From Ruminococcus flavefaciens (lineage in GTDB: Bacteria; Bacillota; Clostridia; Oscillospirales; Ruminococcaceae): 64,000 nt of DNA. How positions within the stretch are numbered: position 1 is the stretch's first letter; each line of letters opens with the position of its first letter. Where the stretch lies: contig CACWHY010000013.1 of assembly GCA_902760805.1 (NCBI GenBank), positions 1 to 64,000 on the forward strand, read 5' to 3'. Below are positions 16,958 through 24,882 of this stretch, piece after piece. Position numbers and translations under genes: made by a program. The notes under the pieces were generated by a model. It saw only the letters and a list, made by a program, of their open reading frames with translations. It was not told the DNA's origin and searched no databases.

Positions 16958-16986
16958 GCGGACAGTTTTAGGCTGTCCGCTTTTTT
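16958..16986 (+). terminator. Terminator after ctpA
   Basis: GCGGACAG (16958-16965), loop TTTTAGG, CTGTCCGC (16973-16980), six Ts. Confidence 0.93.
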
Positions 16987-17057
16987 GTGACAATTCACAA
17001 AAACCGCTGCCTGTTGACGTAAAAGACGGCAAAAAAAGAGATAAATCAACTTTTCGC

Positions 17058-17086
17058 TTTACAAAACTCGCTTTTTATGGTATAAT
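17058..17086 (+). promoter_or_regulatory. Promoter of the phosphoglucomutase gene
   Basis: TTTACA (17058-17063), 17-base spacer, TATAAT (17081-17086), 30 bases before the ATG. Confidence 0.85.
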
Positions 17087-17115
17087 ATGATATATTTCTT
17101 TTAGGAGGTATTACT

Positions 17116-18831
17116 ATGACAGAAATGGAGCTTTACTCCCTCTGGCTTGAAAATGCCAAAGAGGATCCCGATCTTCAGGAAGAGCTTGCAAGTATAAAGA
17201 ATGACCCCAGCGAGATATCAGATAGATTTTACAGAGATTTGGAATTCGGCACAGGCGGTCTCCGTGGAGTTATCGGTGCCGGCTGCAACCGCATGAATAT
17301 ATATACCGTTAGAAGAGCTACTCAGGGCTTCGCAGACTATCTCAACCAGGAGTACAAGGATCCCAGCGTTGCTATCTCCTTCGACAGCCGTATCAAGAGC
17401 GATAAGTTCTCAAAGGCTGCTGCTGAGGTGCTGGCTGCTAACGGCATCAAGGTACACATCTATAGCGAGCTCATGCCTACTCCCTGCCTTTCTTGGGCTG
17501 TCAGAGCTCTTAAGTGTCAGGGCGGTATCATGGTAACTGCCAGCCACAACCCTGCTAAGTACAACGGCTACAAGGTCTACGGCGAGGACGGCTGTCAGAT
17601 CACTCTCAGAGGCGCTGAGATCATCCTGGAGAAGATCAATTCTCTGGATATGTTCACAGGCGTCAAGACCTCTAACTTCGACGAGGAAGTGGCTAAGGGC
17701 AACATCAAGTTCATCGGCGAGGACATTATCGAGGGCTTCTACCAGAAGGTGCTGGCCGAGGGTATCAACGCCGATCTTTGCGCATCAAGCGGCCTGAAGG
17801 TGGTCTACACTCCCCTTAACGGCACCGGAAACAAGCCCGTTCGTGAGATCCTCAAGAGACTGGGCATCACCGATGTTACTATCGTTAAGGAGCAGGAAAA
17901 CCCCGACGGCAACTTCACTACCTGTCCTTACCCCAACCCCGAGATCCGTGAGGCTCTTCAGGTGGGTCTGAGATACTGCGACGAGGTAAAGCCTGACCTC
18001 CTCCTTGCAACTGACCCCGACTGCGACCGTGTTGGTATCGCTGTTCCCGACGGAAAGGGCGGCTACGCTCTCTTCAGCGGAAACGAGGTTGGCGCAATGC
18101 TGCTGGAGTACATCTGCCAGCAGAGGATCAAGAAGGGTACAATGCCCAAGGATCCTGTCACTGTTAAGACGATCGTTACTACTGATATAGTAAACCTTAT
18201 CGCTAAGGAGTACGGTGTTGAGGTCATCGACGTCCTCACCGGATTCAAGTTCATCGGCGAGCAGATCGGTTTCCTGGAGTCTAAGGGCCAGGAAAACAGA
18301 TACATCTTCGGCTTCGAGGAGAGCTACGGCTACCTGTCAGGAAGCTACGTTCGTGACAAGGACGCTGTAAACGCTTCTATGCTCATCTGCGAGATGGCTG
18401 CTTACTACCGCACTCAGGGCATCACTCTTCTCCAGGCTAGAGAGGCTATGTACAAGAAGTACGGCTATTTCTACCAGACTCTATACAGCTTCACCTTCGA
18501 GGGCGCAAGCGGCATGAAGAGAATGAGCGAGATAATGGACGATATGAGAAGCAACCACCCCACCCAGATCGGCGGTCTCAAGGTGGAGCGCTTCGAGGAC
18601 TACAAGGCAGGTACCTCCAAGAACATCGCTACCGGCGAGGTAACTGAGCTGACTCTGCCTAAGTCAAACGTTCTGGCATTCTATCTGGAGGGCGGCTGCA
18701 AGGCTATCGTTCGTCCTTCCGGTACTGAGCCTAAGATCAAGACCTACATCACCGCTAAGGCTGATTCCTTTGATGAGGCTCAGGTGATCGAGCAGAAGAT
18801 CTACGGCGAGTTCACTAAAAGCATGAAATAA
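17116..18831 (+). CDS. pgcA: Phospho-sugar mutase (alpha-phosphoglucomutase)
   Basis: 571 residues, the PgcA/PGM2-like length. Phosphoserine loop TASHNPAKYNGYKVYG, metal loop ATDPDCDRVGI, sugar-binding GFEESYGYLSG, and the phosphate-binding IVRPSGTEPKIKTY. It interconverts glucose 1-phosphate and glucose 6-phosphate, feeding the glycogen genes at 44-50 kb and taking phosphorolysis products. GGAGG is 7 bases before ATG. Monocistronic, with its own promoter and terminator. Confidence 0.93.
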   Translation: MTEMELYSLWLENAKEDPDLQEELASIKNDPSEISDRFYRDLEFGTGGLRGVIGAGCNRMNIYTVRRATQGFADYLNQEYKDPSVAISFDSRIKSDKFSKAAAEVLAANGIKVHIYSELMPTPCLSWAVRALKCQGGIMVTASHNPAKYNGYKVYGEDGCQITLRGAEIILEKINSLDMFTGVKTSNFDEEVAKGNIKFIGEDIIEGFYQKVLAEGINADLCASSGLKVVYTPLNGTGNKPVREILKRLGITDVTIVKEQENPDGNFTTCPYPNPEIREALQVGLRYCDEVKPDLLLATDPDCDRVGIAVPDGKGGYALFSGNEVGAMLLEYICQQRIKKGTMPKDPVTVKTIVTTDIVNLIAKEYGVEVIDVLTGFKFIGEQIGFLESKGQENRYIFGFEESYGYLSGSYVRDKDAVNASMLICEMAAYYRTQGITLLQAREAMYKKYGYFYQTLYSFTFEGASGMKRMSEIMDDMRSNHPTQIGGLKVERFEDYKAGTSKNIATGEVTELTLPKSNVLAFYLEGGCKAIVRPSGTEPKIKTYITAKADSFDEAQVIEQKIYGEFTKSMK

Positions 18832-18837
18832 TTTCAC

Positions 18838-18865
18838 GGGCGGAAAAAATTTTTCCGCCCTTTTT
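18838..18865 (+). terminator. Terminator after the mutase
   Basis: GGGCGGAAAAA / TTTTTCCGCCC perfect hairpin (18838-18860) followed by five Ts. Confidence 0.93.
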
Positions 18866-18940
18866 ATTGCCAAGAGCCGGTTTTCGCCGAAATTTAGGCT
18901 TAAACCGGCTCAAAAAATTTTTTTGAAAAATCTGTCCTTT

Positions 18941-18959
18941 TTCGGAATGTTCCTCCGAA
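18941..18959. promoter_or_regulatory. Inverted repeat before the surface-protein gene
   Basis: TTCGGA (18941-18946), seven bases, TCCGAA (18954-18959), about 60 bases before the start. Possible operator; no clear -35/-10 pair is visible here. Confidence 0.3.
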
Positions 18960-19017
18960 TATATATATGAGACCGCTAAAAGGGCGGCCATATCTTGAAA
19001 GTGAAGGAGAAATTACC

Positions 19018-19668
19018 ATGAAAAAGTCTTTATCAATCATTGCTGCTGCAGCTCTGTCTGCATCATTCGTTATGGCTGGCGCCGTAAATTCATTCGCTGA
19101 GGAGGAAGCTCCCGTTGCTGCTGAGGCTCCCGTTGTTGAGGGCGTTGCTGGTGCCGAGGCTGAGGCTCCTGCTGAGGCTCCTACTGAGGCTCCCGCTGAG
19201 GCTGAAGAGCCTGCTGTTACAACTACTGCTGTAGCGGCTGAGGCTGTTGATGTTACTACTACAAGAGCTGCTCAGGGACTCCCTGCTTCTGTTGCTGATG
19301 CAAAGGTTTTCGATGCTATCACAAAGGAAGGCGATAACTGGGAGGACTTCGAGGTAACTGGCGAGACATACGACATCGAGTCTGAGACATGGACTGTTAA
19401 CGTTCAGAAGAAGGACGGCACAGATGCAAGAGTTTACACTGTAAAGGGCGACGAGGTAACTCGTGTTGAGGCTCCCGTTGAGGAAACTACAACAACTGCC
19501 GCTGCTACAACTACTACCACAACAACTACTACAGCAGCTAAGACTACAAAGGCTGCTAACAAGAACAGCTCTCCTAAGACAGGCGACGCATTCCCTGCTC
19601 TTCCTGTAGCTGGTATGGGTCTTACAGCTGTTGCTGTTGCATTCGCTCTGAGAAAGAAGAACGACTGA
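19018..19668 (+). CDS. Secreted low-complexity surface protein with sorting-type C-terminus
   Basis: 216 residues from ATG 19018 (GAAGGAG upstream). Signal peptide to about residue 27 (ending SFAEE), then an Ala/Pro/Glu/Thr-rich tract of about 60 residues, a small mixed domain (residues about 88-160: ASVADAKVFDAITKEGDNWE, a PepSY-like look), a polythreonine linker, then NSSPKTGDAFPALP, a hydrophobic helix and RKKND. The SPKTG-helix-basic tail is a sortase-like or membrane-anchor signal seen in many Ruminococcus surface proteins. The function of the central domain is unknown. Confidence 0.75.
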   Translation: MKKSLSIIAAAALSASFVMAGAVNSFAEEEAPVAAEAPVVEGVAGAEAEAPAEAPTEAPAEAEEPAVTTTAVAAEAVDVTTTRAAQGLPASVADAKVFDAITKEGDNWEDFEVTGETYDIESETWTVNVQKKDGTDARVYTVKGDEVTRVEAPVEETTTTAAATTTTTTTTTAAKTTKAANKNSSPKTGDAFPALPVAGMGLTAVAVAFALRKKND

Positions 19669-19701
19669 TCTTAGAAGCCTCCTCTAAGTTAATTTTGTGA
19701 A

Positions 19702-19746
19702 AAATATCCGTGGGCTCTTGACAAGTCCACGGATATTTGCTATAAT
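19702..19746 (+). promoter_or_regulatory. rpmE promoter embedded in a perfect inverted repeat
   Basis: TTGACA (19718-19723), 17-base spacer, TATAAT (19741-19746). A 12-base perfect inverted repeat, AAATATCCGTGG (19702-19713) and CCACGGATATTT (19727-19738), encloses the -35 box, and CTTGACAAG at its centre is itself palindromic. It could be an operator, or the terminator of the upstream gene overlapping a promoter. Confidence 0.8.
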
Positions 19747-19835
19747 TAGTATCTGTAATGTACGTTTGCACTACTGTCTAAGGGAACTGATGGGCTGCAC
19801 GATAATACATAATTTTTCCGAAAGAGGTGAATATC

Positions 19836-20039
19836 GTGAAAGAGGGAATCCATCCTACATTGTTCAAGACCACTATTACCTGCCATTGCGGTAATGTGAT
19901 CGAGACTATGTCTACAAAGGAGAACATCAAGGTCGAGATTTGCTCAAAGTGCCATCCGTTCTATACTGGTAAGCAGAAGCTGGTTGATACCGGCGGACGT
20001 GTTGACAGATTCAAGAAGCGTTTCAATCTCGATAAGTGA
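19836..20039 (+). CDS. rpmE: 50S ribosomal protein L31, zinc-binding type
   Basis: 67 residues from GTG 19836 (AGAGGTGA 5 bases upstream; an in-frame GTG at 19827 overlaps that site). Motifs: KEGIHPTLF, the CXC pair TCHCGN, and [13 protein letters not shown] with the second pair, i.e. the four-cysteine zinc form, ending [12 protein letters not shown]. Binds the large ribosomal subunit. Own promoter and terminator. Confidence 0.96.
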   Translation: MKEGIHPTLFKTTITCHCGNVIETMSTKENIKVEICSKCHPFYTGKQKLVDTGGRVDRFKKRFNLDK

Positions 20040-20044
20040 TCCAA

Positions 20045-20071
20045 TAAGCCGCTCAGTTGAGCGGCTTTTTC
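20045..20071 (+). terminator. Terminator after rpmE
   Basis: AGCCGCTCA / TGAGCGGCT hairpin followed by five Ts, six bases after the stop. Confidence 0.88.
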
Positions 20072-20087
20072 CTACTTTCAGAATTTT

Positions 20088-20720
20088 ATGGATTATTTGA
20101 CTATCTCTGAGGCTGCTAAGGCCTCTTTCATCGAAAAAAGATCCGAATTCATCGGATATATCGCCCCTGTCTCCACTAACGATGAGGCCGTGAAGTTCAT
20201 CGAATCGATCAGAGCTCAGCACCGCAAGGCTAGACATAACGTCTATGCCTATATCCTCCGGCAGGACAACATCTCCCGATATTCCGACGACGGCGAGCCC
20301 CAAGGCACCGCCGGTATGCCTGTCCTGGATGTGCTGAAAAAGAAGGGCCTTACCGACGTTTGCATCGTGGTCACAAGATACTTCGGAGGAATACTCCTGG
20401 GCGGCGGAGGCCTGGTCCGGGCTTACTCCCATGCAGCTGCTCTTGCCTGTGAAGCCGCCCACATCATGGATATGAGGCTCTGCCACAGGCTCACTATCTC
20501 CACGGATTACGGTATGTACGGCAAGGTCAGCTATGTGCTGCCATCCTTCGATACGATACAGGTTAACTCGGATTTCGGCAGCGATGTGGTGCTGGAGATC
20601 CTGGTGCTCTCGGAAAAGCTGGACGCTCTCATCAAGGAGCTCACAGAGGTGACGAATGGCTCCGCTAAGATCTGCGATATGGGCGAGCTATATGAGGATT
20701 TTTCCTCTGTATTAAAATGA
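20088..20720 (+). CDS. YigZ/IMPACT family protein
   Basis: 210 residues. The UPF0029 signature is clear: EKRSEFIGYIAPV, HNVYAYILRQ, RYSDDGEPQGTAGMPVLDVL, and VTRYFGGILLGGGGLVRAYS. The family is cytosolic and linked to translation or stress control (eukaryotic IMPACT); the precise bacterial role is unsettled. No strong ribosome site precedes ATG 20088, which lies just after the rpmE terminator. Confidence 0.9.
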   Translation: MDYLTISEAAKASFIEKRSEFIGYIAPVSTNDEAVKFIESIRAQHRKARHNVYAYILRQDNISRYSDDGEPQGTAGMPVLDVLKKKGLTDVCIVVTRYFGGILLGGGGLVRAYSHAAALACEAAHIMDMRLCHRLTISTDYGMYGKVSYVLPSFDTIQVNSDFGSDVVLEILVLSEKLDALIKELTEVTNGSAKICDMGELYEDFSSVLK

Positions 20721-20793
20721 TCTCATTCAAAAAAAGGGTTTTTCATTCCGATGAGAGTATATGTATATAGAACGATCTATCGGAGGTGAGACC

Positions 20794-21789
20794 ATGACAG
20801 TTAGAGAACAGACAGAGATAACCGAAATGGATATCCTCAGTAAATTCGCCTGCACCAGCGTTGACGAGGACATGACCAAAAGGATCCGCTATGAGGATAA
20901 ATGCCCCTATCGCACGGAATTCCAGCGTGACCGGGACAGGATCCTTCACTGCAATTCCTTCCGCAGACTCAAGAGAAAAACTCAGGTCTTCCTCTCCCCT
21001 GTGGGCGACCATTACCGCACAAGACTGACCCATACGCTGGAGGTCTCTCAGATAGCCAGGACTATTTCCCGGGGTATGCGCCTTAATGAGGATCTGACCG
21101 AGGCTATCGCTCTTGGCCACGATCTGGGACACTCCCCCTTCGGCCACTGCGGTGAGCGGGTGCTGGACGAGATCTGTCCCCACGGCTTCAAGCATTACCT
21201 GCAAAGCGTCCGTGTGGTGGAGAGCGTCGAGAAAAACGGCAGAGGACTCAACCTGACTTTCGCTGTGAAAAACGGCATCGCCTGCCATACCAATGCTATC
21301 GCCGCTACAAAAGAGGGCTGCGTTGTCAGGCTGGCGGACACCATCGCTTACATAAACCACGACATCGAAGACTCCATCAGAGCCGGTATCCTGCGTCCTT
21401 CCGACCTTCCCGAGCGCTGCGTGAGAATTCTGGGCAATACTAAGACCAAACGAATAACTACCCTTATCGCTTCCGTTATCCAGCACGGCCCCTTCGATGT
21501 GGACTTCGCTCCCGATATCCGGAAGGCTCATGACGACCTGAAGGAGTTCATGTTCCAGAAGGTCTACACCAACCCTGCTGCTAAGCAGGAGGAGGCTAAG
21601 GCTGAGCTGCTGCTGAGGAAGCTGTACGCATACTTCATCGAAAATACCAAGAAGCTCCCGGAGGAATACCGCCGGATCATGAACGATTCCGACGCCGACC
21701 GAGCTGTCTGTGACTATATTTCCGGCATGAGCGACGGCTATGCAGTTGACCTGTATACTGATCTATTCGTGCCGAAGTTCTGGAAATAG
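20794..21789 (+). CDS. dgt: Deoxyguanosinetriphosphate triphosphohydrolase-like HD protein
   Basis: 331 residues from ATG 20794 (GGAGGTGAGACC upstream); an ATG at 20761 lacks such a site. HD-domain motifs: RDRILHCNSFRRLKRKTQVF, RTRLTHTLEVSQIARTI (H of HD), LGHDLGHSPFGHCGE (HD pair), and a later Asp in DTIAYINHDIEDSI. Members cleave dNTPs to nucleoside and triphosphate. In Clostridia this gene usually precedes dnaG and rpoD, as here, so it is tied to DNA synthesis. Confidence 0.92.
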   Translation: MTVREQTEITEMDILSKFACTSVDEDMTKRIRYEDKCPYRTEFQRDRDRILHCNSFRRLKRKTQVFLSPVGDHYRTRLTHTLEVSQIARTISRGMRLNEDLTEAIALGHDLGHSPFGHCGERVLDEICPHGFKHYLQSVRVVESVEKNGRGLNLTFAVKNGIACHTNAIAATKEGCVVRLADTIAYINHDIEDSIRAGILRPSDLPERCVRILGNTKTKRITTLIASVIQHGPFDVDFAPDIRKAHDDLKEFMFQKVYTNPAAKQEEAKAELLLRKLYAYFIENTKKLPEEYRRIMNDSDADRAVCDYISGMSDGYAVDLYTDLFVPKFWK

Positions 21790-21799
21790 GAGGGATAAC

Positions 21800-23554
21800 G
21801 TGCCGCAAAATGACGAATTCCTGCTTACTCTCAGGAACGCCAATCCTATAGAAGAGGTCATGGGCTCATATGTCAAGCTGATAAAGCGTGGCAGGAACTA
21901 CGTCTGCAATTGTCCCTTCCACTCGGAAAAGACCCCTTCTTGTACGGTCTTTCTCGACCGTGACCCACACTTTTACTGCTTCGGCTGCGGCGCCGGAGGA
22001 GATGTGATAACCTTCATCATGAAGATCGAAAATCTGGACTTCCGTGAGGCAGTGAAGTTCCTTGCTCAGCGTGCCGGGCTTGAAGTGCCGGAGTACGGCA
22101 GCAAGGACAGCAGCCTGGCTAAGCGCCGGACCAGGATCTATGAGATGAATAGGATCGCCGCAAATTTCTACTACCAAAACCTTTTCAAGGGGCCGGACAA
22201 GGCTGGACTGCAATACTTCGCCCAGCGAAAGCTCTCCCCCCAAACAGTGAAAAAATACGGCCTTGGCTTCGCCCCCAATGACTGGGATAAGCTGGCAAAG
22301 CTCCTCCGCTCAAAGGGCTACACCGAGGAGGAGATGATCGACGCTTGGCTTTGCGGAAGGAACAAAAACGGCAGGCTCTTCGATATGTTCCGCAACCGTG
22401 TGATGTTCCCGATCATCGACCTGAGAGGAAATGTCATCGGCTTCGGCGGAAGAGTCATGGACGACTCAAAGCCAAAGTACCTCAACACCGGTGCAACTCC
22501 TGTCTTCGACAAGGGAAGCAACCTGTTCTCCATGAATTTTGCCAAGAATTCAGACGTGAAGCGCCTGATCCTCTGTGAGGGCTACATGGACGTTATCGCC
22601 GTCAATCAGGCAGGCTTCGAGAACGTTGTGGCTACTCTGGGAACTGCCATAACTCCCGAGCAGGCTCGCCTCATGAGCCACTACGCCGACGAGGTGATCA
22701 TCGCCTACGACAGCGACGGCGCCGGTCAGAAGGCCACTCAGAAGGCCATAAACCACTTCGCTGACGTTGGGCTCCGCACAAGGATCCTCCACATAGAGGG
22801 TGCCAAGGATCCCGACGAGTTCATCAAAAAATTCGGGGCAAACCGCTTCCGCATACTTATAGACAACTCCGGCGACGCTAATCTGTTCATGCTTGACCGC
22901 TGCGAGGAGGGGCTGGACCTTAACACTGAAATGGGTCGGGTGGAGCTCCTCAAGCGTGTGGCAAACGTGCTTGCCGGTATCGAAAACCCTCTTGAGCGTG
23001 AGGTGTATATTTCCCGAAGCGCCAAGAAATGCGAGATCCCTGCGGAGGTCCTGAAAAACCACATCGACGGCCTGCTGAAGAAAAACGTCCGCACTCAGAA
23101 AAAGTCTGAGTGGAAGAACATACAGGCTCAGATCAGCCGTCCAAAGGACTTCATCTCAGACCCACAGGCCGCTAAGCACCGCCGCGAGGCTCGTGCGGAG
23201 GAAATGATCATCAGCTACCTAATGGCTCGCCCTGAGGAGGCTCAGCGGCTTTCCAAGGAGGCTCCGCCGGATATTTTCGCAACGGAGTTCCACAAAAGGG
23301 TGTACTCCGCTCTTCTGGCCGGGATGACCGCTTCCGACAGCTTCACACTTTCAGTGCTGGGAGAGTCCTTCTCCCCCGAGGAAATGGGCAGGATCAGCGG
23401 TATAAGCGCCAAAATGAGCGGCAAGGAGATCTCTTCCGCAGCAGTCGCCGACTGCATCGAATTACTACAGACAAAAAAGCTCAGCGCACTCCCAGAAAAC
23501 GGCGAATACTCCGAGGAGGACCTGCGCAGGCTGTTCAATTCTAAGAAAAACTGA
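21800..23554 (+). CDS. dnaG: DNA primase
   Basis: 584 residues from GTG 21800 (AGGAGGG 6 bases upstream). N-terminal CHC2 zinc ribbon (CPFHSEKTPSC..., FYCFGCGAGGDV), catalytic core with FGGRVMDDSKPKYLN, TOPRIM motifs LILCEGYMDVIAV and AYDSDGAGQKA, then a C-terminal helicase-binding helical domain. Makes RNA primers at the replication fork. Middle gene of the dgt-dnaG-rpoD macromolecular-synthesis operon. Confidence 0.96.
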   Translation: MPQNDEFLLTLRNANPIEEVMGSYVKLIKRGRNYVCNCPFHSEKTPSCTVFLDRDPHFYCFGCGAGGDVITFIMKIENLDFREAVKFLAQRAGLEVPEYGSKDSSLAKRRTRIYEMNRIAANFYYQNLFKGPDKAGLQYFAQRKLSPQTVKKYGLGFAPNDWDKLAKLLRSKGYTEEEMIDAWLCGRNKNGRLFDMFRNRVMFPIIDLRGNVIGFGGRVMDDSKPKYLNTGATPVFDKGSNLFSMNFAKNSDVKRLILCEGYMDVIAVNQAGFENVVATLGTAITPEQARLMSHYADEVIIAYDSDGAGQKATQKAINHFADVGLRTRILHIEGAKDPDEFIKKFGANRFRILIDNSGDANLFMLDRCEEGLDLNTEMGRVELLKRVANVLAGIENPLEREVYISRSAKKCEIPAEVLKNHIDGLLKKNVRTQKKSEWKNIQAQISRPKDFISDPQAAKHRREARAEEMIISYLMARPEEAQRLSKEAPPDIFATEFHKRVYSALLAGMTASDSFTLSVLGESFSPEEMGRISGISAKMSGKEISSAAVADCIELLQTKKLSALPENGEYSEEDLRRLFNSKKN

Positions 23555-23592
23555 TAATATCAAGGAAAACATGAAAAACAGGAGGAATAAAC

Positions 23593-24675
23593 ATGGATTC
23601 TAAAAAGAACACCATCGAAGCCCTTATCGAACAGGGCAAGCAGAACGGAAAGCTCACTACCAAGGAGATCACTGACGCTCTGGAAGAGCTGGACTTCGAC
23701 GTTGACCAGATCAACACCTTCTACGACAACTGTGAGGCCAATAACATCGAGATCGTTGAGGACATGAACGTTGACACCGACCTGAAGATCGGTCTGGACT
23801 CAAACCTCACCGACGACCTGGAAATGGCGCTCTCCACCGAGGGTATCGCTATCGACGACCCCGTCAAGATCTACCTCAAGGAGATCGGACGTGTGCCGCT
23901 GCTTTCCACCGAGGAGGAGATCGAGCTGGCTCAGCGCATGGCTAAGGGCGACTCCTACGCCAAGAAGCGCCTTTCCGAAGCAAACCTCCGTCTGGTAGTT
24001 TCTATCGCTAAGAAGTATGTGGGAAGAGGTATGCAGTTCCTGGATCTTATCCAGGAGGGCAACCTGGGTCTGATCAAGGCCGTTGAGAAGTTCGACTACA
24101 CAAAGGGATTTAAGTTCTCCACCTACGCTACTTGGTGGATCCGCCAGGCTATCACCCGTGCTATCGCCGATCAGGCAAGAACTATCCGTATCCCCGTCCA
24201 TATGGTGGAGACTATCACCAAGGTCAAGAAGGTATCGAGCCAGCTCCTCCACGAAAACGGCCACGATCCCAGCCCTGAGGAGATCGCCGACAAGCTGGGT
24301 ATGCCTGTGGACAAGGTAAGAGAGATCATGCGTGTGGCTCAGGATCCTGTTTCTCTGGAAACTCCTATCGGTGAGGAGGAGGACAGCCACCTGGGCGACT
24401 TTATCCCCGATGACGATGCTCCTGCGCCGGCTGAGGCCGCTTCTCACACGCTGCTGAAGGAGCAGCTCAACGAGGTGCTCTCTACCCTTACCGACAGGGA
24501 GGCTAAGGTGCTCAAGCTCCGTTTCGGCCTTGTTGACGGCAAGTCACGCACCCTCGAAGAGGTAGGCCAGCAGTTCGACGTTACCCGTGAGCGTATCCGC
24601 CAGATCGAGGCTAAGGCTCTCAGAAAGCTCCGCCACCCCAGCAGAAGCAAAAAGGTCAAGGACTTCCTTGATTGA
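23593..24675 (+). CDS. rpoD: Primary sigma factor SigA/RpoD
   Basis: 360 residues. Region 1.1 (residues about 1-70), region 1.2 ([16 protein letters not shown]), region 2 ([40 protein letters not shown]), region 3, and region 4.2 ([20 protein letters not shown]). Directs RNA polymerase to the TTGACA/TATAAT promoters noted throughout the window. GGAGGAATAAAC precedes the ATG. Confidence 0.97.
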   Translation: MDSKKNTIEALIEQGKQNGKLTTKEITDALEELDFDVDQINTFYDNCEANNIEIVEDMNVDTDLKIGLDSNLTDDLEMALSTEGIAIDDPVKIYLKEIGRVPLLSTEEEIELAQRMAKGDSYAKKRLSEANLRLVVSIAKKYVGRGMQFLDLIQEGNLGLIKAVEKFDYTKGFKFSTYATWWIRQAITRAIADQARTIRIPVHMVETITKVKKVSSQLLHENGHDPSPEEIADKLGMPVDKVREIMRVAQDPVSLETPIGEEEDSHLGDFIPDDDAPAPAEAASHTLLKEQLNEVLSTLTDREAKVLKLRFGLVDGKSRTLEEVGQQFDVTRERIRQIEAKALRKLRHPSRSKKVKDFLD

Positions 24676-24685
24676 TCGAAACATC

Positions 24686-24712
24686 GCCCGGAGAGATCCT
24701 CCGGGCTTTTTT
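24686..24712 (+). terminator. Terminator after rpoD
   Basis: GCCCGGAG (24686-24693) pairs with CTCCGGGC (24699-24706), then six Ts. Confidence 0.93.
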
Positions 24713-24754
24713 GTGCTCAGCCGCAGGATCCCAAGCAATTATTTTTCTAAACTG

Positions 24755-24783
24755 TTGATTTATTGCTTTGTTTGTGGTATAAT
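24755..24783 (+). promoter_or_regulatory. Promoter of the EAL-beta-helix gene
   Basis: TTGATT (24755-24760), 17-base spacer, TATAAT (24778-24783). The roughly 95-base leader holds a GC-rich hairpin (GCCGCC...GGCGGT) near the start; I saw no c-di-GMP riboswitch consensus. Confidence 0.8.
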
Positions 24784-24882
24784 AAAATAAATATAAACCC
24801 ACGAATATTCCGGTGTGCTGCATACCGTTAATGCAGCGCCGCCTGCTGCCGCCCTCCGGCTGCCGGCGGTCTGGGAGTGCAT

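Noticed and set aside
24784-24882. c-di-GMP riboswitch before the EAL gene
   Set aside because: The leader has a GC hairpin, but I could not match the GEMM core or a terminator switch.
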